The notes: generated by a model not told the origin, from the sequence alone. 64,000 nucleotides of DNA from Albula goreensis (GCA_022829145.1 CM040758.1:14220628-14284627); one strand, 5' to 3'; positions 40,323-61,201 are shown, counted from the first letter of the stretch. Program-made: numbers and translations.

Positions 40323-43300
40323 TGCAGAAACTGTTTTCTATCCTGTAAGTTCCCTACATTTAGTGCACTCTACATTACTTTCTGAGTGGATTCTTTCAGC
40401 AGAGAGAGAGTAGTCCAGTGACAATGCTTTTTCGGCAAGGACTAAATAAATAAATAAAGACAAAGGCAGAGAGTCACACTCAGGCACATCAGTGCTGTTT
40501 AACCTCCCTGCTCTTACAGAAATTGCCATGAAAACAAAGGTTTGAACGGGCGCTCAATTTAGTCACACAGTGTGAGCGAAAGGCAGTCGTCAGCAGTGGG
40601 GTAGCTCTTAGTGTAGTGCACTCTGCATCAGCAACATGCAGACAGGAGATAATCGCCTCTTTTAATGCTCTAATTCAATTTATTTCTCCTGTTTGACTCC
40701 AGCATAAAAGTGGAACACAATATATATTTAGTGATATTAGGAGTGCTGGGCACAGAGCAGACTTCATCCAACCATTCTTGAAGAGATTTCATTCAATTTT
40801 ATTAGATATCGTAAAGACTTAATGATTCATGCATGCATTCATTTATGGTATTATTTATTTTAAGGGATGGTCATTATAATTACCATTGTTTTTCATATGT
40901 ATTATGTTTTGAAGCAACACTTCCTAATTAAATATTTTATTTAAGTTTTAGTATGTGGCAAATATAATATGCATGGAGTGGAATATATTAAAAACAAAGA
41001 AGTTGAACTAAATTGTATTTATTCAACTGATGTCTTTAAAGGTAAAGCTTTAATCAATGTCTTTGTCAAATGTGTTACTGGATAAATCAACTTTAATGAA
41101 AATCCGCTAAACATAAAATGCATTGTCTTTTTACTGCCATTTTATTAACAAAGCTGTAGTACAGCAGAGACATTCCAAGTAAGGGGTCGATATGTTATAC
41201 TGCTCATTTGGTGATAGTGACAACAGGTTTTTATGTAACCTCTATTGGTTTTACACATGGCCTTCTAAGGGCCAACAGATATCCAGCAAATACACATCTG
41301 TGTCTATTTCAGTGGATCTATAGAAATCAGTGGTTTTATGAACCAGCAAGCAATGACAGGCCTCTCTAATGAGCATCCTTGAAACTGATTGGCTGAGATG
41401 ATGTAGGGTGACTTCTGTCACAGTGCTGTAACTGTCAGAGAGGCTCTGGCTCCAAGGATGACCCAGTGAGTGGCAGAAGCTGGGTGAAGGTTCATAAACA
41501 TAGAAGCACGGAGCCCTCTCCTGCACCAGAACACAGTGCTAGTCCCATATAAGAAGGGAGGGGACAAAGTAAACTAATTGTGATGGGATAAGATTAAGGT
41601 CCCATGGTGGGTGTTGGTTAAGGTACCACAGATACTGAAAATTGTTCTCCTATACGGATTGCCTGTATGGTAATTCAGTGTCTTTACTCTGACCTTGTTT
41701 AAATAATATATGCTTATGGCTTGATATAATATATGATGATCTTTGAAATGATGATAGTAGTAGCTATAGAGACAGCAGCAGTACTAATATCTATGCAGGC
41801 ACTTGGTAATAGCCTCCAGTAGAATGACAGAAACCAGAGGTCAGACAGTTGAAATATTGACTGGGCCTTGAGGGCAAGGTAAAATTAATGTGAAACATAA
41901 ATCCTATTCATGGATAATATAAGATGACAGGGTTACAGCACAGTAAAATAATACACAATTACACTCAGGTCACCATCAAAAATGTTTGGTGATCTTTTCG
42001 GTCACCATTATTGTACCGTAACAGTATCACCAACTATAATGAATTTTGCCACACACAAAAATCCATTAGGCCAATTACACTGTTGCTGTTATATATCTCT
42101 CTAGTTTAGAATAGGTTAAAAGTGACTAGTTCTACATTTCCAGTCATTGATTTTCAGCTGTCTGGGTAGTGATTAGTGGGAACAGGGTGACACCCATACA
42201 TATGACAGATTTAATTCCACATGTTACCCAAGCTATGGTGTGTGACAATCAAGCGCCTTCCTTTCTTAATACTACAGGCACAATAAAAAAATCCAAAACA
42301 TCTCATCCACAAATGCTTTGATATACAGATACAAATTGCAAAGTACAAACACAGTAGTAAAAATTCTACTTACAATTCTTATTGCCACTCAAGCTGGTTG
42401 CCCCGAGCAACATTTCTGCAGCATCAGCTTTCAGTATGCTGTGGATATGAGGATTATGGCACTTCATTGAACGCTCATGTACACACTTGGACACACACAC
42501 ACACACTCACTGACACACACATGGGCACATATGCGGTCAAACACAGAGTCAAAAAATTGCACTCCATAACAGAAAAAGATATGGCCTGAAATTTATGGTG
42601 GTTTACATGTTGACCCATCGTCTTCATGAATCTCACAAAGATAAAGTCTATTTTAAAAACGTAATGGTGCGGCTGCATAGGGAAAAAGCCCATTTAAACA
42701 GACTGTGTTTATGGTATTCTGACATCTACCCTGCCTGTTCATTGATGTCAGGCTTCTGTAAATCATCCTTGCTCTGGGGGCCACAGCTCTGTCATTAACA
42801 AAATATATTGCTGGCAAGTGCAAATGAAATTGACGAAATAAACCCTGCTCCTTGTCACAATGAAATCCACAGACCTTAAACAATGTGCCACATGGAAGAT
42901 TTAACCATTAGGCGACATTCATAATGAACACAAATAGTGTGGGTGACCTTGTTCTGGCAAGCTGTACAGCAAACATTTTAAGGAAATTCACCAAATGGTG
43001 TCACTGACATGAAATGATCATTGAGCTTATTTCTTATTTCAAGCCATGTGTGCAGCAATATGAGCCATACAGTGAGCAGGACTGACATCTAAACTGTCTT
43101 GTGCCAGAACATAATACATTTACAGTACAAACAATGTCATATCATTTATGTATGATTGATACTGAAATCTATGTAGAATTTGTATTAACATTCGTTCAAA
43201 GTACAGTATAGACAAGAATCTACCAAGCAATGCAATGTAGACCTACTGCCATTCAAACATATTCTTCAGACTGCTCACTACTGATGAATAATACTAAAAG

Positions 43301-44239
43301 GCAACAACAGCATTATGTTTACGAGGAAACTGCAGCAACATAATTGAGAATCATAAGGTTGAGAATGGGTAAGGTTGAGTGTAGTAGTTTAAGAAAACAC
43401 AATTCTAACATACTGTGTTAAAGACATGCTGGGGAACTGAAGTAATACAACACTAGATCTCAAATGGCAGCATGGTTTGTTCATTTTTAAAAAGTGCCTC
43501 ATTAATTGAATTTATTCACAGAATCAGAAGATCTGATTTCATTGGTGAAGAGGATGTTCATTTTACCCCATGGTCAGGATCACTTTGTGCCAGGCTGCTA
43601 TATAACATTTCTAACTGCTCATGCAACCCGGACTCTCACTGTTGCTCCATGAAATGGGAAAATCTGAGCTGTTCACAATATTTGCTAAAGTTTGTCAGCA
43701 ACTTATGATTCCTGCTTTGTGAAATACCCCCAGGAGGGTGGAAAGTCATTTTGAACTAGCAACATCTTTTTCTCTCACATTATGATATTTTTGTAAAGGC
43801 AATCAAACTAAACATTGAGTGGTGACCTGAATAAACATTTATGATGTACAGGCAGGTGTGTTAACTACGTACTGTCCAGTCAGATGAAAGCCATATATGC
43901 CATCAATTAGATTGTATTAATCACTGCTCTATCTCACTATAGTGAGAAAAAAAGAGTCAGGGTTGAGATCATTTTATCCAAAATGTTCTCTTGCGGTCTA
44001 CATCTCAGACTGAATAAAAGGTACATTTTCTGAACACTGAATATGTAAATTGATACTCAGGCCCTGTCTCTATCAACAATCTTCCTTAAGGTTGATTTAC
44101 ATACACATGCAAGACTAAAAGATGTCTTCACACACGCAATTTAGTTTAGATGATTGTGGTATTACTGACCCAGATCATCTGTGTTTTGAGGAAAAAAGCA
44201 CTGTTTGCTGTGTGAGTCCAAGTTAAGCTTGCGTGTGGA
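40323..44239. other. Unique non-coding DNA
   Basis: A short interrupted CA run at 42492-42520 accounts for the Thr/His and Cys/Val stretches of the overlapping frames there. I see no gene, RNA or transposon terminus. Confidence 0.5.
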
Positions 44240-44456
44240 TAAACCAGGAAGGTGGGTGCTTTGGTCTGATTTCTGCCTTATGGTTATGGGTTTTAATCCC
44301 AGGAGGAACAGACATGCTGTTTAGCTGAGTTATGTGGTCTTCATAAAATGCCAGCTGTATGACAAAGCAACTAAATGTGTATGATGTAATGTAGTAATCA
44401 TTTTAAGTTGCATTTGATAAGGGAGTTTGCTAAGCAAATAAATAAAGTAAATAATA
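44240..44456 (+). mobile_element. Degenerate tRNA-derived SINE with fish-type 3' tail
   Basis: A B-box-like string (gggttttaatccca) lies at 44288-44301 in a tRNA-like head whose A box is eroded. Downstream come gccagctgtatga, atgtaatgtag, then taagttgcatttgataag, gagtttgctaagcaaataaa. These match, in order, the tail of widespread fish SINEs (ccagctgtataaa ... gtaagttgctttggataag ... gcgtctgctaaatgaataaa). The right end is an A/T-rich aataaa-type run. Boundaries are approximate and no target-site duplication is clear. Among the SINE calls in the window, this one has the most complete head-to-tail order. Confidence 0.65.
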
Positions 44457-46746
44457 TAATTCCCTTAATAGGCATTGGAATTCAGTAGCTTATAAACAGT
44501 GGGGATTTGATATATGAACTCAGCTAGAAACAAAAGCCATTAACGTCAGCACTGCAAGATGGATTTATCCTGAGGTTTGAGTTTAGAGAAGGTTTTTCAT
44601 TAAGCTATTCTTGCTTTTAATACTCAACTAATCTAATGCATCTAAATAATTTCTTTTTACCCACTCTTTTGGTCAACTGGTTAAAATATAGAAAAAAGTC
44701 TTTACTGCACTAGATCAAGTCATACATTTTTCAGTCTGAAATTGAGGTATATGGACTTGGATCTGCGTGTCTTTTCATAAACGTCAGGATCCAAGTCCAC
44801 ATGATCCAACTGAGCTGTAAGCTGGCAAATAGGATCAGTGTATAAGAGCAATTATAAATGTGAACTGGAATACAATGTCAACTGCACCTTCAACCTTGCA
44901 TGAGTACTTTTCCAGCCTTCCTTTCCAACAAGTGCCCACCTGACAGGTGAAGAGTAAGAAGGTGCATCCAGTAAGTATATAGTCAACATTTGCTCATTGC
45001 CTTGGTTTTTTCATGTCTTGAAATACAACATAAATTTCAATTCTGTAGTATTACTCTATAGTTCAGAATACAACCTTTTCATACAATGACTGATGGCATG
45101 TTGTCTTTGCCTGTAACTTGGGTCAAGATTTTATTACAAGCTGACATTGCAGATACACCTAAACAATAAACCTTCAAGGCTACAAGTGCCTGTAAAACAT
45201 GTTTATCCTTTTTCTTTCTTAGAAAGGGACCTTGCCTCATATCTTTCCCTTCCATGTCATAAATCAGTTGTAGCCTTTGAATGTTTTCTTATTATTTCCA
45301 TCCTTTATGGCAAAATACCGAGGAGGTACATAAGCGCCTAAGATGAGAGCATTCTTCAAGCTGAACGATTATGCTCACAGTACAGGGTAAATCCTAACAA
45401 ACTACCATGCACCTCCAATATGAGCACAATTCCTGAATCATTAGACAGTAAATGCCAATAGAAAATGCATGGAAAATTACTTGCTTCCTTCCAAACACAT
45501 TTAGCACACTCAAATAATATTCAATGTATATAATATTGTAAATAATAATAATAATGTATAATAATATTCAAGAGTATTCTATATTCCGGTGAATGAAGTC
45601 TTGTATGGTATACTTAAGCTTAATTTAGGTATTTGAAATGTTCATTTGTTTATTTTATTGCTTATGTCACAGAATGTCAGTGTGCATATTGTAGAATTAG
45701 ACTGCTAATGTTTTGATAGAACAGATATTGAAAATAGCAGTCTAATTTCACAATAAGCATTATTGAAGCAGATCAAATTTATCATGATAGTCAATTAATT
45801 ACTTTTTCCATATTAAATCCATTATTATCTAAAAAAAAAAACAAATTAAGTATTAACCATGATAGTAGTGTATTAGGTATGTAATCTTACATTTTTGTAC
45901 AGCAGTTATATGATTTTAATTGGCAAGTGTGTAAAGAATATACTTATATATTACATTTTACATAGCTGAAGCATTAAGATAAATTCAATTAAAATTTGTT
46001 TGCATTGTACAAGGTATTTCATATGCAGAGTGGCCTAGATGAACTCTGCAATGCATATTCTCAGGAAAATGGAATTTAAAAAAATTGAAACAAACCCAGT
46101 TCCATATACTTGACATATGCTTCATTTTTGCACTACAGCAATATAATGATCTGCTCTGCACAGTGATGTTTGGTGCTTCTTTGTCAATGAGCACTTTGTT
46201 GATCCATTTATTAAATGTATTTGGAATACTATGGCATTTACCATTTATCAATATATATTGCCTCACTGAAGTCAATGTTTGTCTGTTTATATTGACAAAT
46301 CAGTCTATCCTGTCATAAGTTTCAAATAAACACACATTCATTTTGTCATTTTTTCTAAGCTCAACAAAGTTATTTTGAAGCATTTTCCTGAAATTAGTCC
46401 TGGAGATGAACTTGGCATGGATCAGTGGCCAGCCCTGGCTACTTATACAATATTTATATAACTGCAAGCAGGCCTAAACTTACAGGACAATTATCTAACG
46501 AGTGTGTCATCTCATTTCTAAAGAATTATTCTCAAATAGTTTTGGTAAAATTTTTATGAAGTGATGTATTACTTTTACAAATCTGATTAAATATGTATTT
46601 TTGCAAATATTTGTTGTCCAAATTAAGAAAATACTAAAATGTTTGTATTTTTCTCCTTGAGTCCACTTGGGAACCAAATCTCCAGTCTCCAGATCACAGA
46701 ATAGCAGCAAAGGTCAGTTTCTGTATCAGGGGGTTTTGTAGTATGG

Positions 46747-46753
<7 letters not shown>
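44457..46753. other. Unique non-coding DNA with one hairpin
   Basis: A perfect 11-bp inverted repeat (GGACTTGGATC at 44753-44763, GATCCAAGTCC at 44788-44798) with a 24-nt loop is present. One such match is roughly what chance gives in 64 kb. An imperfect AAT run occurs near 45540-45566. Overlapping open frames at 45985-46318 have no motif. Confidence 0.5.

Positions 46754-46803
<50 letters not shown>
46754..46803. repeat. (AC)25 microsatellite
   Basis: Perfect AC array of 25 units preceded by a short TATATA run. Confidence 0.98.
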
Positions 46804-46805
<2 letters not shown>

Positions 46806-47351
46806 AAATGCAACACATGAATGCTAAGGGGTCTGACAGATAACGGTTTTATGTCAGGTTGTGGTATTCAGAAGTTGCATCTCTTGAAAGTTTCAACATA
46901 TGGCCAAAGTGAGAGAACATGGTGGAAAGCAAATTAAAAGCAGAGATACATGCATTCCATTAGTAATCAAATGGGCTAAAATAATTAGATAATTAGATTC
47001 CCCATATTTTCCTATCACTTGAAAAATTGCCATTATTAGCATGAAGGCATTCAAATCTCCAGCTTCCTCTAATCATGACATATAAATAGGGATGCCAAGA
47101 TTAATAACTTTTAATATCTTTAATATCTTTATACATTGGTGGTAAACAGAAGTCTAATTAGATATTTCTATGTGTTGGTGCTCTGTGTGCCAACTATAAT
47201 TAATAGGATTGAAGGTAAATCTGCTGGCTTTTCATCTGCTGGCCCTCAGAAGCTTTTCATAACTTCGTTTTGCTATTTGCTCAACACACTTTCCAAGCTT
47301 TCACCATATATTCAAGTATTATGCACTCTCTCTATTTCACTCACTCTCTCT

Positions 47352-47354
<3 letters not shown>

Positions 47355-47384
<30 letters not shown>
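47355..47384. repeat. (AC)15 microsatellite
   Basis: Perfect AC array of 15 units, only about 550 bp after the previous AC array, with a CT-rich leader (ctctctatttcactcactct). It gives the Thr-His run at the end of the open frame 47136-47399. Confidence 0.97.
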
Positions 47385-47387
<3 letters not shown>

Positions 47388-49953
47388 AACTTTAATTAAA
47401 ATAAGTTCTACAAATGGGTATTAAAATGAAACACACTGCGATCAATGTAATGAAAAGTAATGAGGATATGTGTTTTCTGATGCTCAAACTTTTCTGACTA
47501 ATTTAGAAATTGTGCAAAATAAATTAAATTAAGCAAAGTAATTCATTACATACACCAGAAAACCTGCCCTTCTGTAGATTTGAGGATGAGGAGAAGAGGA
47601 CATAAAATCTAAGCCTTTGAGTAACCAATTTAGACAAGTGTCTCACTCTTTTCATTCTCACACTGTATTCCCAGTCCATTGACTGCCAAAATCATGGCTA
47701 AGTAATTATGAGCAATTATGAGCTTTTATGCACCAAACACTTGTTTAATCTGAAACAGGTTTATAAATAAGGAAAATGTGCCCAAACAGCTAGGGGCCTA
47801 TTCTGACAATGCACGCGTAGGTGGAAAACACAGGAGGAAGCCTTAGCTCTGATCAAAAAGAAGCTTGTCCAAATCAGTTTAAGTATTTTTAGGTTGCTGT
47901 CCCACACAGCCAACAGCATACACAGTGCATCTCTGTGGAGTTTTGAAAAATGAGTGTGGTTAGCATGTGCACTGACCATTCCATTCCACACTCCCTTTAA
48001 ATGTGACACACTGTGGATGCAAATGTACACTGGTTAGTTATTTTGCTGAGAAATATATAAATGTGATATTGTTAAAATGCTGTCCTCTATTTATGGATCC
48101 CTCTGCAAAATAGTTGACAAATCTTTTTTCTCATAACCCCCTCAAGGATATTTTTGTGCATGGCTGAGTTTGCACTAACAATGCCTGGGACCCAATCTAA
48201 TGCACTTAGTCTCTGTTAGGGCGTATGCAATTCATCTTAACAGACTATACATTCCAAATACAGGATTATTTCAGTGTTTTATATTTTATTGTAACAACAA
48301 GTCATTTGGATTGTCTTTTTATTCTAAAACAGAATGATATTAGTTCCTCAAAAGAAGAAACTCTCATATTGGTCCTGGACACAAACTTAACTTTTTTGAA
48401 ATTTCAAAATACCAGGTTTGCTAGTGACGCTTGCTTTTGTGTTTTCTGCATCCCAAAAATGCAAAACCCTTTGATTACAAAATTGTTGTTAGCCAGTCTC
48501 AGACAGAGCTGGAAAAAGAGATTGTTTGAATTCCAGTCCATTCATAGATGGCTTGCACACCAACAGACAAACAGTCCTCAGACTTGTCCTCATGGCTCAG
48601 CTATAGTCAGCACAGTATTAAGGCAGGATTAAGTCCTTTGCCTGGACACTTAAAGCACTGAGATGCCACATGAACAAATAAGTTTTGTTATTAGTATTAT
48701 TATTATTATTTTTATTTTTCTGAAGATGCAGAGGGGCTTTGCTCAAGTGTCAAAAATTTCATGTACCGTAAAACCACAGCGGAAATGCAAAATTGCCTTC
48801 TGTTCCTCAAGCTGTCTCTGCCATTGCTTTGGCATTTGCATCCTTCTTTTGGGCTCCTCACAAGGGGGAACAAATCCCTGCCACCCTGCCAACAGGGTCA
48901 GCTAGTCCTTCGCCACGCTTGCCGACCAGCTGGGAGGGTTGGCCTCCGCCCGTGTTTACTTCCAAAAATACAAATCCAATGATCGCTTGCAAATAACACA
49001 CTTCATCCGACATGGTGCTGGGCACATCTGAAGTCGCATATTATTTAACTGTTTGGGAGGTAAACTAAGCAAACTGTGGACTGGCACTTTTCCAGTTCAT
49101 TAAAGCTATCAAGTCAAAACAGACAAGGTTTGTGCTTTAGATGTTTTTCTTGATATTCACTGTATGAAACTGATATTTCATTATTATGTTATGTAAGCAG
49201 CATCTTGCTCCCCTTTTTTGGTTTTCATGATTTATCATTTACATTATTTTTTAAAGAAGAATTCATTAAGCCCTTTCTTTTATTGAGCATTAAACCCACC
49301 AATGTACATCATTACCTTTCATGACTAAAGCACTCATCCCTGCTAATGGCACTAAAAGTGAAACCTTTTCCACTGCATTGAGCGTCTTGAAAAAAAGAGA
49401 AGCTAAGTAATAATCGACAGTATTAAATAAAACAATGCTTGTTCTGGATGTTCTTTAAGTAATGGAACTTTAGATCAGTACTTAGACCTCATTATATGAC
49501 TATTTCAAGGATGCAGGGGTTTATTGCACAGAAATAAATTAAGAATTTATTTCATTTTCTGCTTCAGCTTGCAGAATAGTGATTTAGACACATGGAGGGC
49601 AACTTCAAGGCCATGCTTTATATTCTACTCCATATATGCAAGAGGGCTATATATACAAGGAAGATATGGACTGCTGATCAATTAAAGTAATTAATCACAC
49701 AGTTTTGTTAAAGATGGTGGAGCACAGAGGCGCAGCAGCTTTGTGTCTCCTGCAATGTTACATTACTACATTTACATTGTACTACTTACATTTTCACATT
49801 ATTTTTAAGTTTTGGTAGTGTTTTGCATTTGATACACGAAGAAAATGCAAAGACATACTTCAGCCACCAGGACCTGGACATCAGAGCAAAATGCAGGCAC
49901 TTCATGTTAAGCACCACGGCTTTCCAATCGGTACAGTCAGACTCACAGTGGAG
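47385..49953. other. Unique non-coding DNA with a GC-richer patch
   Basis: The segment 48835-48960 is GC-richer than its surroundings and is crossed by three overlapping short plus-strand frames (within 48663-48996) with no recognisable product; ACCCTG and CAGGGT around 48880-48898 form a small stem. A 135-codon frame at 48225-48632 also has no motif. Confidence 0.45.
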
Positions 49954-49988
49954 TACATGCATACATACATACATGCATACATACATAC
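49954..49988. repeat. (CATA)n tetranucleotide repeat
   Basis: About eight CATA/CATG units. It gives the His/Thr/Tyr run of the plus-strand frame 49823-50137 and the Tyr/Val/Cys/Met run of the minus-strand frame 49786-50163. Confidence 0.92.
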
Positions 49989-50518
49989 CAGGCAAGAACA
50001 TTGCACAAAACAGGGAGCTGAATTCAAGAGTTTTCCAATGTACTGAATGTGATAACAGGGTATGGTGTATATTTTTAGTTGTTGCTAGAATGTTTTTTGA
50101 ATTGTGGGGAAAATATTTTGGCAACCTGCAATCTTGAAAGTGACAACAGCAAGATAGCAACAATGAGCAGCATAATTATAGTAGCAGGGACTTGCCCGCA
50201 TTTTTCAGTAGAGACAAGAGAGGAAACCAGCAACAGTGATCTGTTATTTCTGAATATGGTCTGACTTTTTTCATGTCTAATTAAATTAAACATGGACTTG
50301 ATGTACTGATTTCTTTGCCTTGTGTGTTCTCAAATAAAACTTTACCTTTAACATATTGGATAAGCAAGCATACACACTGACTGGCATTTCAAGTAAGAAA
50401 GGCACTCTACTGAAGCTTTTCTAATCATAGTACACCAGTCAGTGGTTTATGGAATATAAGAAACTGCATTTTCCTTTACTATAGTTACATTTAGCACTGA
50501 CACTTTCCAGACAAAGAT

Positions 50519-50965
50519 TTAGCCATCCGTGCATCATCTATAGCTGCTTCATAAGAGGGGCTGAAGCCTACCCCAGCATACAAAGAGCAAAGGACAATGA
50601 GATACCCTGAACAGGTCACTGGGCCATTGCCAGGCAAGACAGACAAACATTTACTGACACAAACATGTGGATGCACACACAAACACTCACACATACCTAG
50701 GAGCAATTTGGCAAGTCTGGTCCGTGTGATCTGCATGTATGTGGGCTGTGACAGAAAACCGGATGACCAAGAGGAAAACCATGCACACTCAAACTGCATT
50801 ATTACATTTAGAGCAGACTTCTCTGTTAAATGAATTGTGCCCAGACTAATTTTATTGTCAAAAGCTGTTCGCTGCATTTGATTCAGTTGGGTCTGGGCTT
50901 GGACTCCCAGCATTGAACCAGACTGACTGCCAAGCCATGATGCTGACAGCCCCATTGCACACCAT
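50519..50965 (+). mobile_element. Common fish interspersed repeat, degenerate copy
   Basis: The order of phrases matches a repeat seen throughout fish genomes. These are gctgaagcctaccccagcat, accctgaacaggtcactggg, cctaggagcaatttgg, ctgcatgtatgtgggctgtg, gaaaaccggatgaccaagag and a terminal part with ggacuccag-like ggactcccagcattgaacc ... atgctgacagccccattgcac. The usual versions read 'gagcctatcccagcat', 'accggagtacccggagg' and 'gctaccactgcaccaccgtgc'. The last part resembles a reverse-oriented tRNA B-box region, consistent with a SINE or LINE 3' end. I do not name a family. The 160-codon minus-strand open frame 50491-50973 lies over this repeat and is not a gene. Confidence 0.7.
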
Positions 50966-57793
<6,828 letters not shown>

Positions 57794-57858
57794 ACAATGT
57801 CCTTTTATGAAAATGAAGAATGAGCATAACAATGTCTTTTTATGCAAATGAGGAATGA
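57794..57858. repeat. 35-bp tandem duplication containing an octamer motif
   Basis: The 30-bp stretch at 57794-57823 recurs at 57829-57858 with 27 of 30 bases identical (acaatgtc-tttttatg-aaatga-gaatga core). The second copy has changed to contain ATGCAAAT (57842-57849), the POU-domain octamer; the first copy reads atgaaaat at the same place. Confidence 0.85.
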
Positions 57859-59182
57859 AAGCACTGACGTTCCCTTGTTGTCTTTGACAGTAATTTCTGA
57901 AGCTGCGAGAAAACCCAGCGCACACTTGTAAACAATGGTGTATGCCTTTCTATAAGGTTTAGCATAAGGATTACCATTTGCACTGAGACCAGTGTGCTTG
58001 AACAAATGCCCTCTGGCACAAAAAGTGTTTTCAATGGATGCATATAATGTCTGTCTATCACCCACTAGCCCCTCTGTACATGACGAGTGCATTTTTATTC
58101 TTGCTAAATATTAGCGGTTTCAGTTAGCATGGCACGTTTACCATGGCTGATGTAATCTAATGTAAAAATTAACACTTTAATTGAGCTATGCTTACACTTG
58201 ATATGAAGAGGATTGTGCTTAAAAGAAAGACATACATAACAGGTATGGCTCTAAAATTCAGAATATTATAAATTAAAGTAATCTTTATTTCAGGGGTTAT
58301 TTTAATGTGACCAAAAAGGTCACTATACTGATCTTAAAAGAAAGGTGATTACTTTGGTGGTGGCCAGGGAATGTGTTGTTCCCATTACCTACATAGGTGG
58401 CTGAACCACATGAGGGAAACCATAGCACAGGATTAGTGAGCTACCAGTACAGAAAGAGCTGGACTGCAGACATAGACGGATGAATGAAAGGCTGAAAGTA
58501 TTATTGCTCAATATGAGAATATAAGCGTTGCCATGTGCCCAATATTGATGGAATGGCCTTTTTTTTTCTTTTTTTACAAAAATGCAACCTCATCGATCAC
58601 TGTCAGCCAGTAGCGTCAAAAAAGGGACGAAAAGGAAAGGATTTTGGAGCACACCATAATAGTATAAATATTGTTATACATATAAGGTGGTGGCCAAAAA
58701 GGTGAAACAAGTCACTTAATGTGGTTTTGGGTCACCATGTGAATAGCTTGTATTTCATATTGTGCATTTCGTTTCCACTGGGTTGAACAATGGCAATGGC
58801 CAGTTTTATCATTTTAAAGCCATCATATTGCAAGAAGCAATTTTAAGTAAAATAGTTTTCAACAACCACCAATGAAGTCTGTCTATTTCTTTACCAGTGA
58901 CTTTCAAACAATTTACTAAAACTAGCTCTTTATGTTTCAGGTCTTTACTGCAACATGCTTCAAGTTAAAGGAGCAAAATACATAAAGGCCCTTTGTCCAT
59001 CTGTATATTTATGCTTTTGTCACAGAAATGTGTCTTGTGAAAATTTTAATCTCCAAATTTATATGTAATATAGATACATAAGAAAGAAGTTAGACTAGTA
59101 ACACTGGCATTAGAAATAATAGCGTACTGATGTCTGAGTATGGACAAAGCAGGCCAGTGTTCATCTTAAGTCTTTTTAAAAC

Positions 59183-59186
<4 letters not shown>
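57859..59186. other. Unique non-coding DNA with possible repeat fragments
   Basis: A palindrome GTGACCaaaaaGGTCAC lies at 58307-58323. The string ggtggtggcca occurs twice (about 58359 and 58686), the second within tggccaaaaaggtgaaacaa. This resembles phrases from Tc1/mariner-type or other fish repeats, but I cannot delimit an element. A T-rich run is at 58559-58575. Confidence 0.4.

Positions 59187-59274
<88 letters not shown>
59187..59274. repeat. (AC)44 microsatellite
   Basis: Perfect 88-bp AC array. The Cys-Val run of the minus-strand frame 59090-59272 is its artefact. Confidence 0.98.
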
Positions 59275-59277
<3 letters not shown>

Positions 59278-61201
59278 ACTTTTAGAGAATTATTCAATGC
59301 ATGTTTTAAATCTCATTTTCAGAAAAGATAATTCAGTTTCTGCTCCCAATGGTTGTATTCTAAATTCTATAAAAGCAACATGCACCTCATTTACCAGAAC
59401 TGGTATCTTACAGACAGTGTAGTCCTGAAGCGCTGAATAAATTCAAAGATAATGCACTCACAATCCAGAAAGTTCTCCCATTAATACCACCTATATGCAT
59501 AAAATTCAATACTTTAAAAATATTATCAGTTGTTTATGGATACTGCTGCCTGGTGAAACCTGTTCAAATCAGCACTTGATTTAAGCAGGATATAAATTAC
59601 TCCCACACTCAACAAATTGCCATCTTGACTTTTTGCAAGTTTATGGTCTTAACTTCAAAAGTAGTTATACTACTAGTTATATTGAGAGTGCCCTGTGGTT
59701 CATTAATAGATACTTTCATGTTTGATGGCATTGTTTTGAAATTTGTGTGTTGGACATGAACAATATCTAAGGTTGACAGAATATTAGGAAGTCAGGTTAT
59801 ATTTTAGAAGGCTGAACACTTGTAATTGAGTTTACAAGTGCTTCCAAACACTCTGTAGAGTTGTTTCTACATGTGTCCTCCGGCTTTTTTATTGAAAGAG
59901 GATGGATAATTTATACTGATTCATTCAGGTCTCCTGAAATGTGATTGTATGGACCTGACACTTTGTTGATACCGACCATATTCACAGCACAGATGAAATT
60001 AGTTGTGAGTCAGTTTGCCTTGCTTCAGCGGCTGCCCTGTATTCACAGAAGGCCACAGGCCTCTGGCTGTCACAAAACTGGTAGCACATACCACTTTGGC
60101 AGTGTTTGGGTGGACATGTGACTCGTCACAAACTCTCAATGTCAAAAAGAGGGGAATGGTAGAGAGTGAAATGAGAACATTTGAGGATTTCAATTTTTTT
60201 TACAAATGAGGAATTTGGACAAGTCACAAATTCAAATTTTAAATCAGAATTGTATGCTGTTGGTTGCTGAGCTTCAGGTTAGAGAACCAAAATCTGCACG
60301 TTCATCTTCTGTCACAAGTAAGCCAAGGCATCATGGGCCATGAAATATACTGCGAGTGCTTTCACATTTTTTAAAGCAATGAATTAAGTGCAAGAACAAG
60401 CAGTATGTCAGTGCCAGCATATTGATTTCTGCTGCACATCAGCAAATGTGTTCTTTAGAGTATAATTATGCAAACTGCTCCCTGGCATTAGGGGTCCACA
60501 GAAAGGTTTAAAAAGCACACTCCTCCGTGCCAAAGATGTTAAAGCAATCAACTGTTAGCATGGCAGGCTGTTATTCTTCTGAAACATTGACCAAACACCA
60601 TGTGTATAAGACAGTCACAGGATCTCACTAGACAGCTTTACTATATAGTGATACAAATTCTGTCCACCCAGAGTCAGACAGTATACATGAAACTGAGGTG
60701 ACTCATAACAAGGCAATAAGGAAAGTCTATGGAGAGGCCAGCTAGGTTGTGAGTGAAGTACAAACATGCATTATAAAACAGTAGTACCAGTTTGACATTT
60801 AGGAAAAAAGATACATTATTCAGGCATACCTTGTTTTCTAAATCCCCTGTTTGGGCACTGACAAATAGTCCACCATGAGCCCAACATGTTCACAGAAACA
60901 CCAGGAATCTGTGTGCACGTGCCCTCAAAATGAACAAATGAACCCCAGGTCCTGCATGCTGTGTGACGTTTAAAATGCAAGTAACCTTTAAATCCCATTT
61001 TTTATGAATCCTAATATGGAGTGGACTAGAACCTTTCATTGACTTGACAGGGCATTAGTGGTTTTAAATGCCAAAGTGTTCAACTGGACGGAGCAATGGG
61101 ATTTGGAATTGTAACTCATTCCTGTAGCTGATTGGATCAGAATTGTATGTTTGTGTTGTGCCTTGATGACCTTCACTGTTGTACATAATTAATTAATAAT
61201 C
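59275..61201. other. Unique non-coding DNA
   Basis: Overlapping frames at 59999-60209 on both strands show no motif. No RNA gene or element recognised. Confidence 0.5.

Noticed and set aside
44753-44798. Perfect 11-bp inverted repeat considered as a structured RNA
   Set aside because: About one such stem is expected by chance in 64 kb, and pairing does not extend beyond 11 bp.
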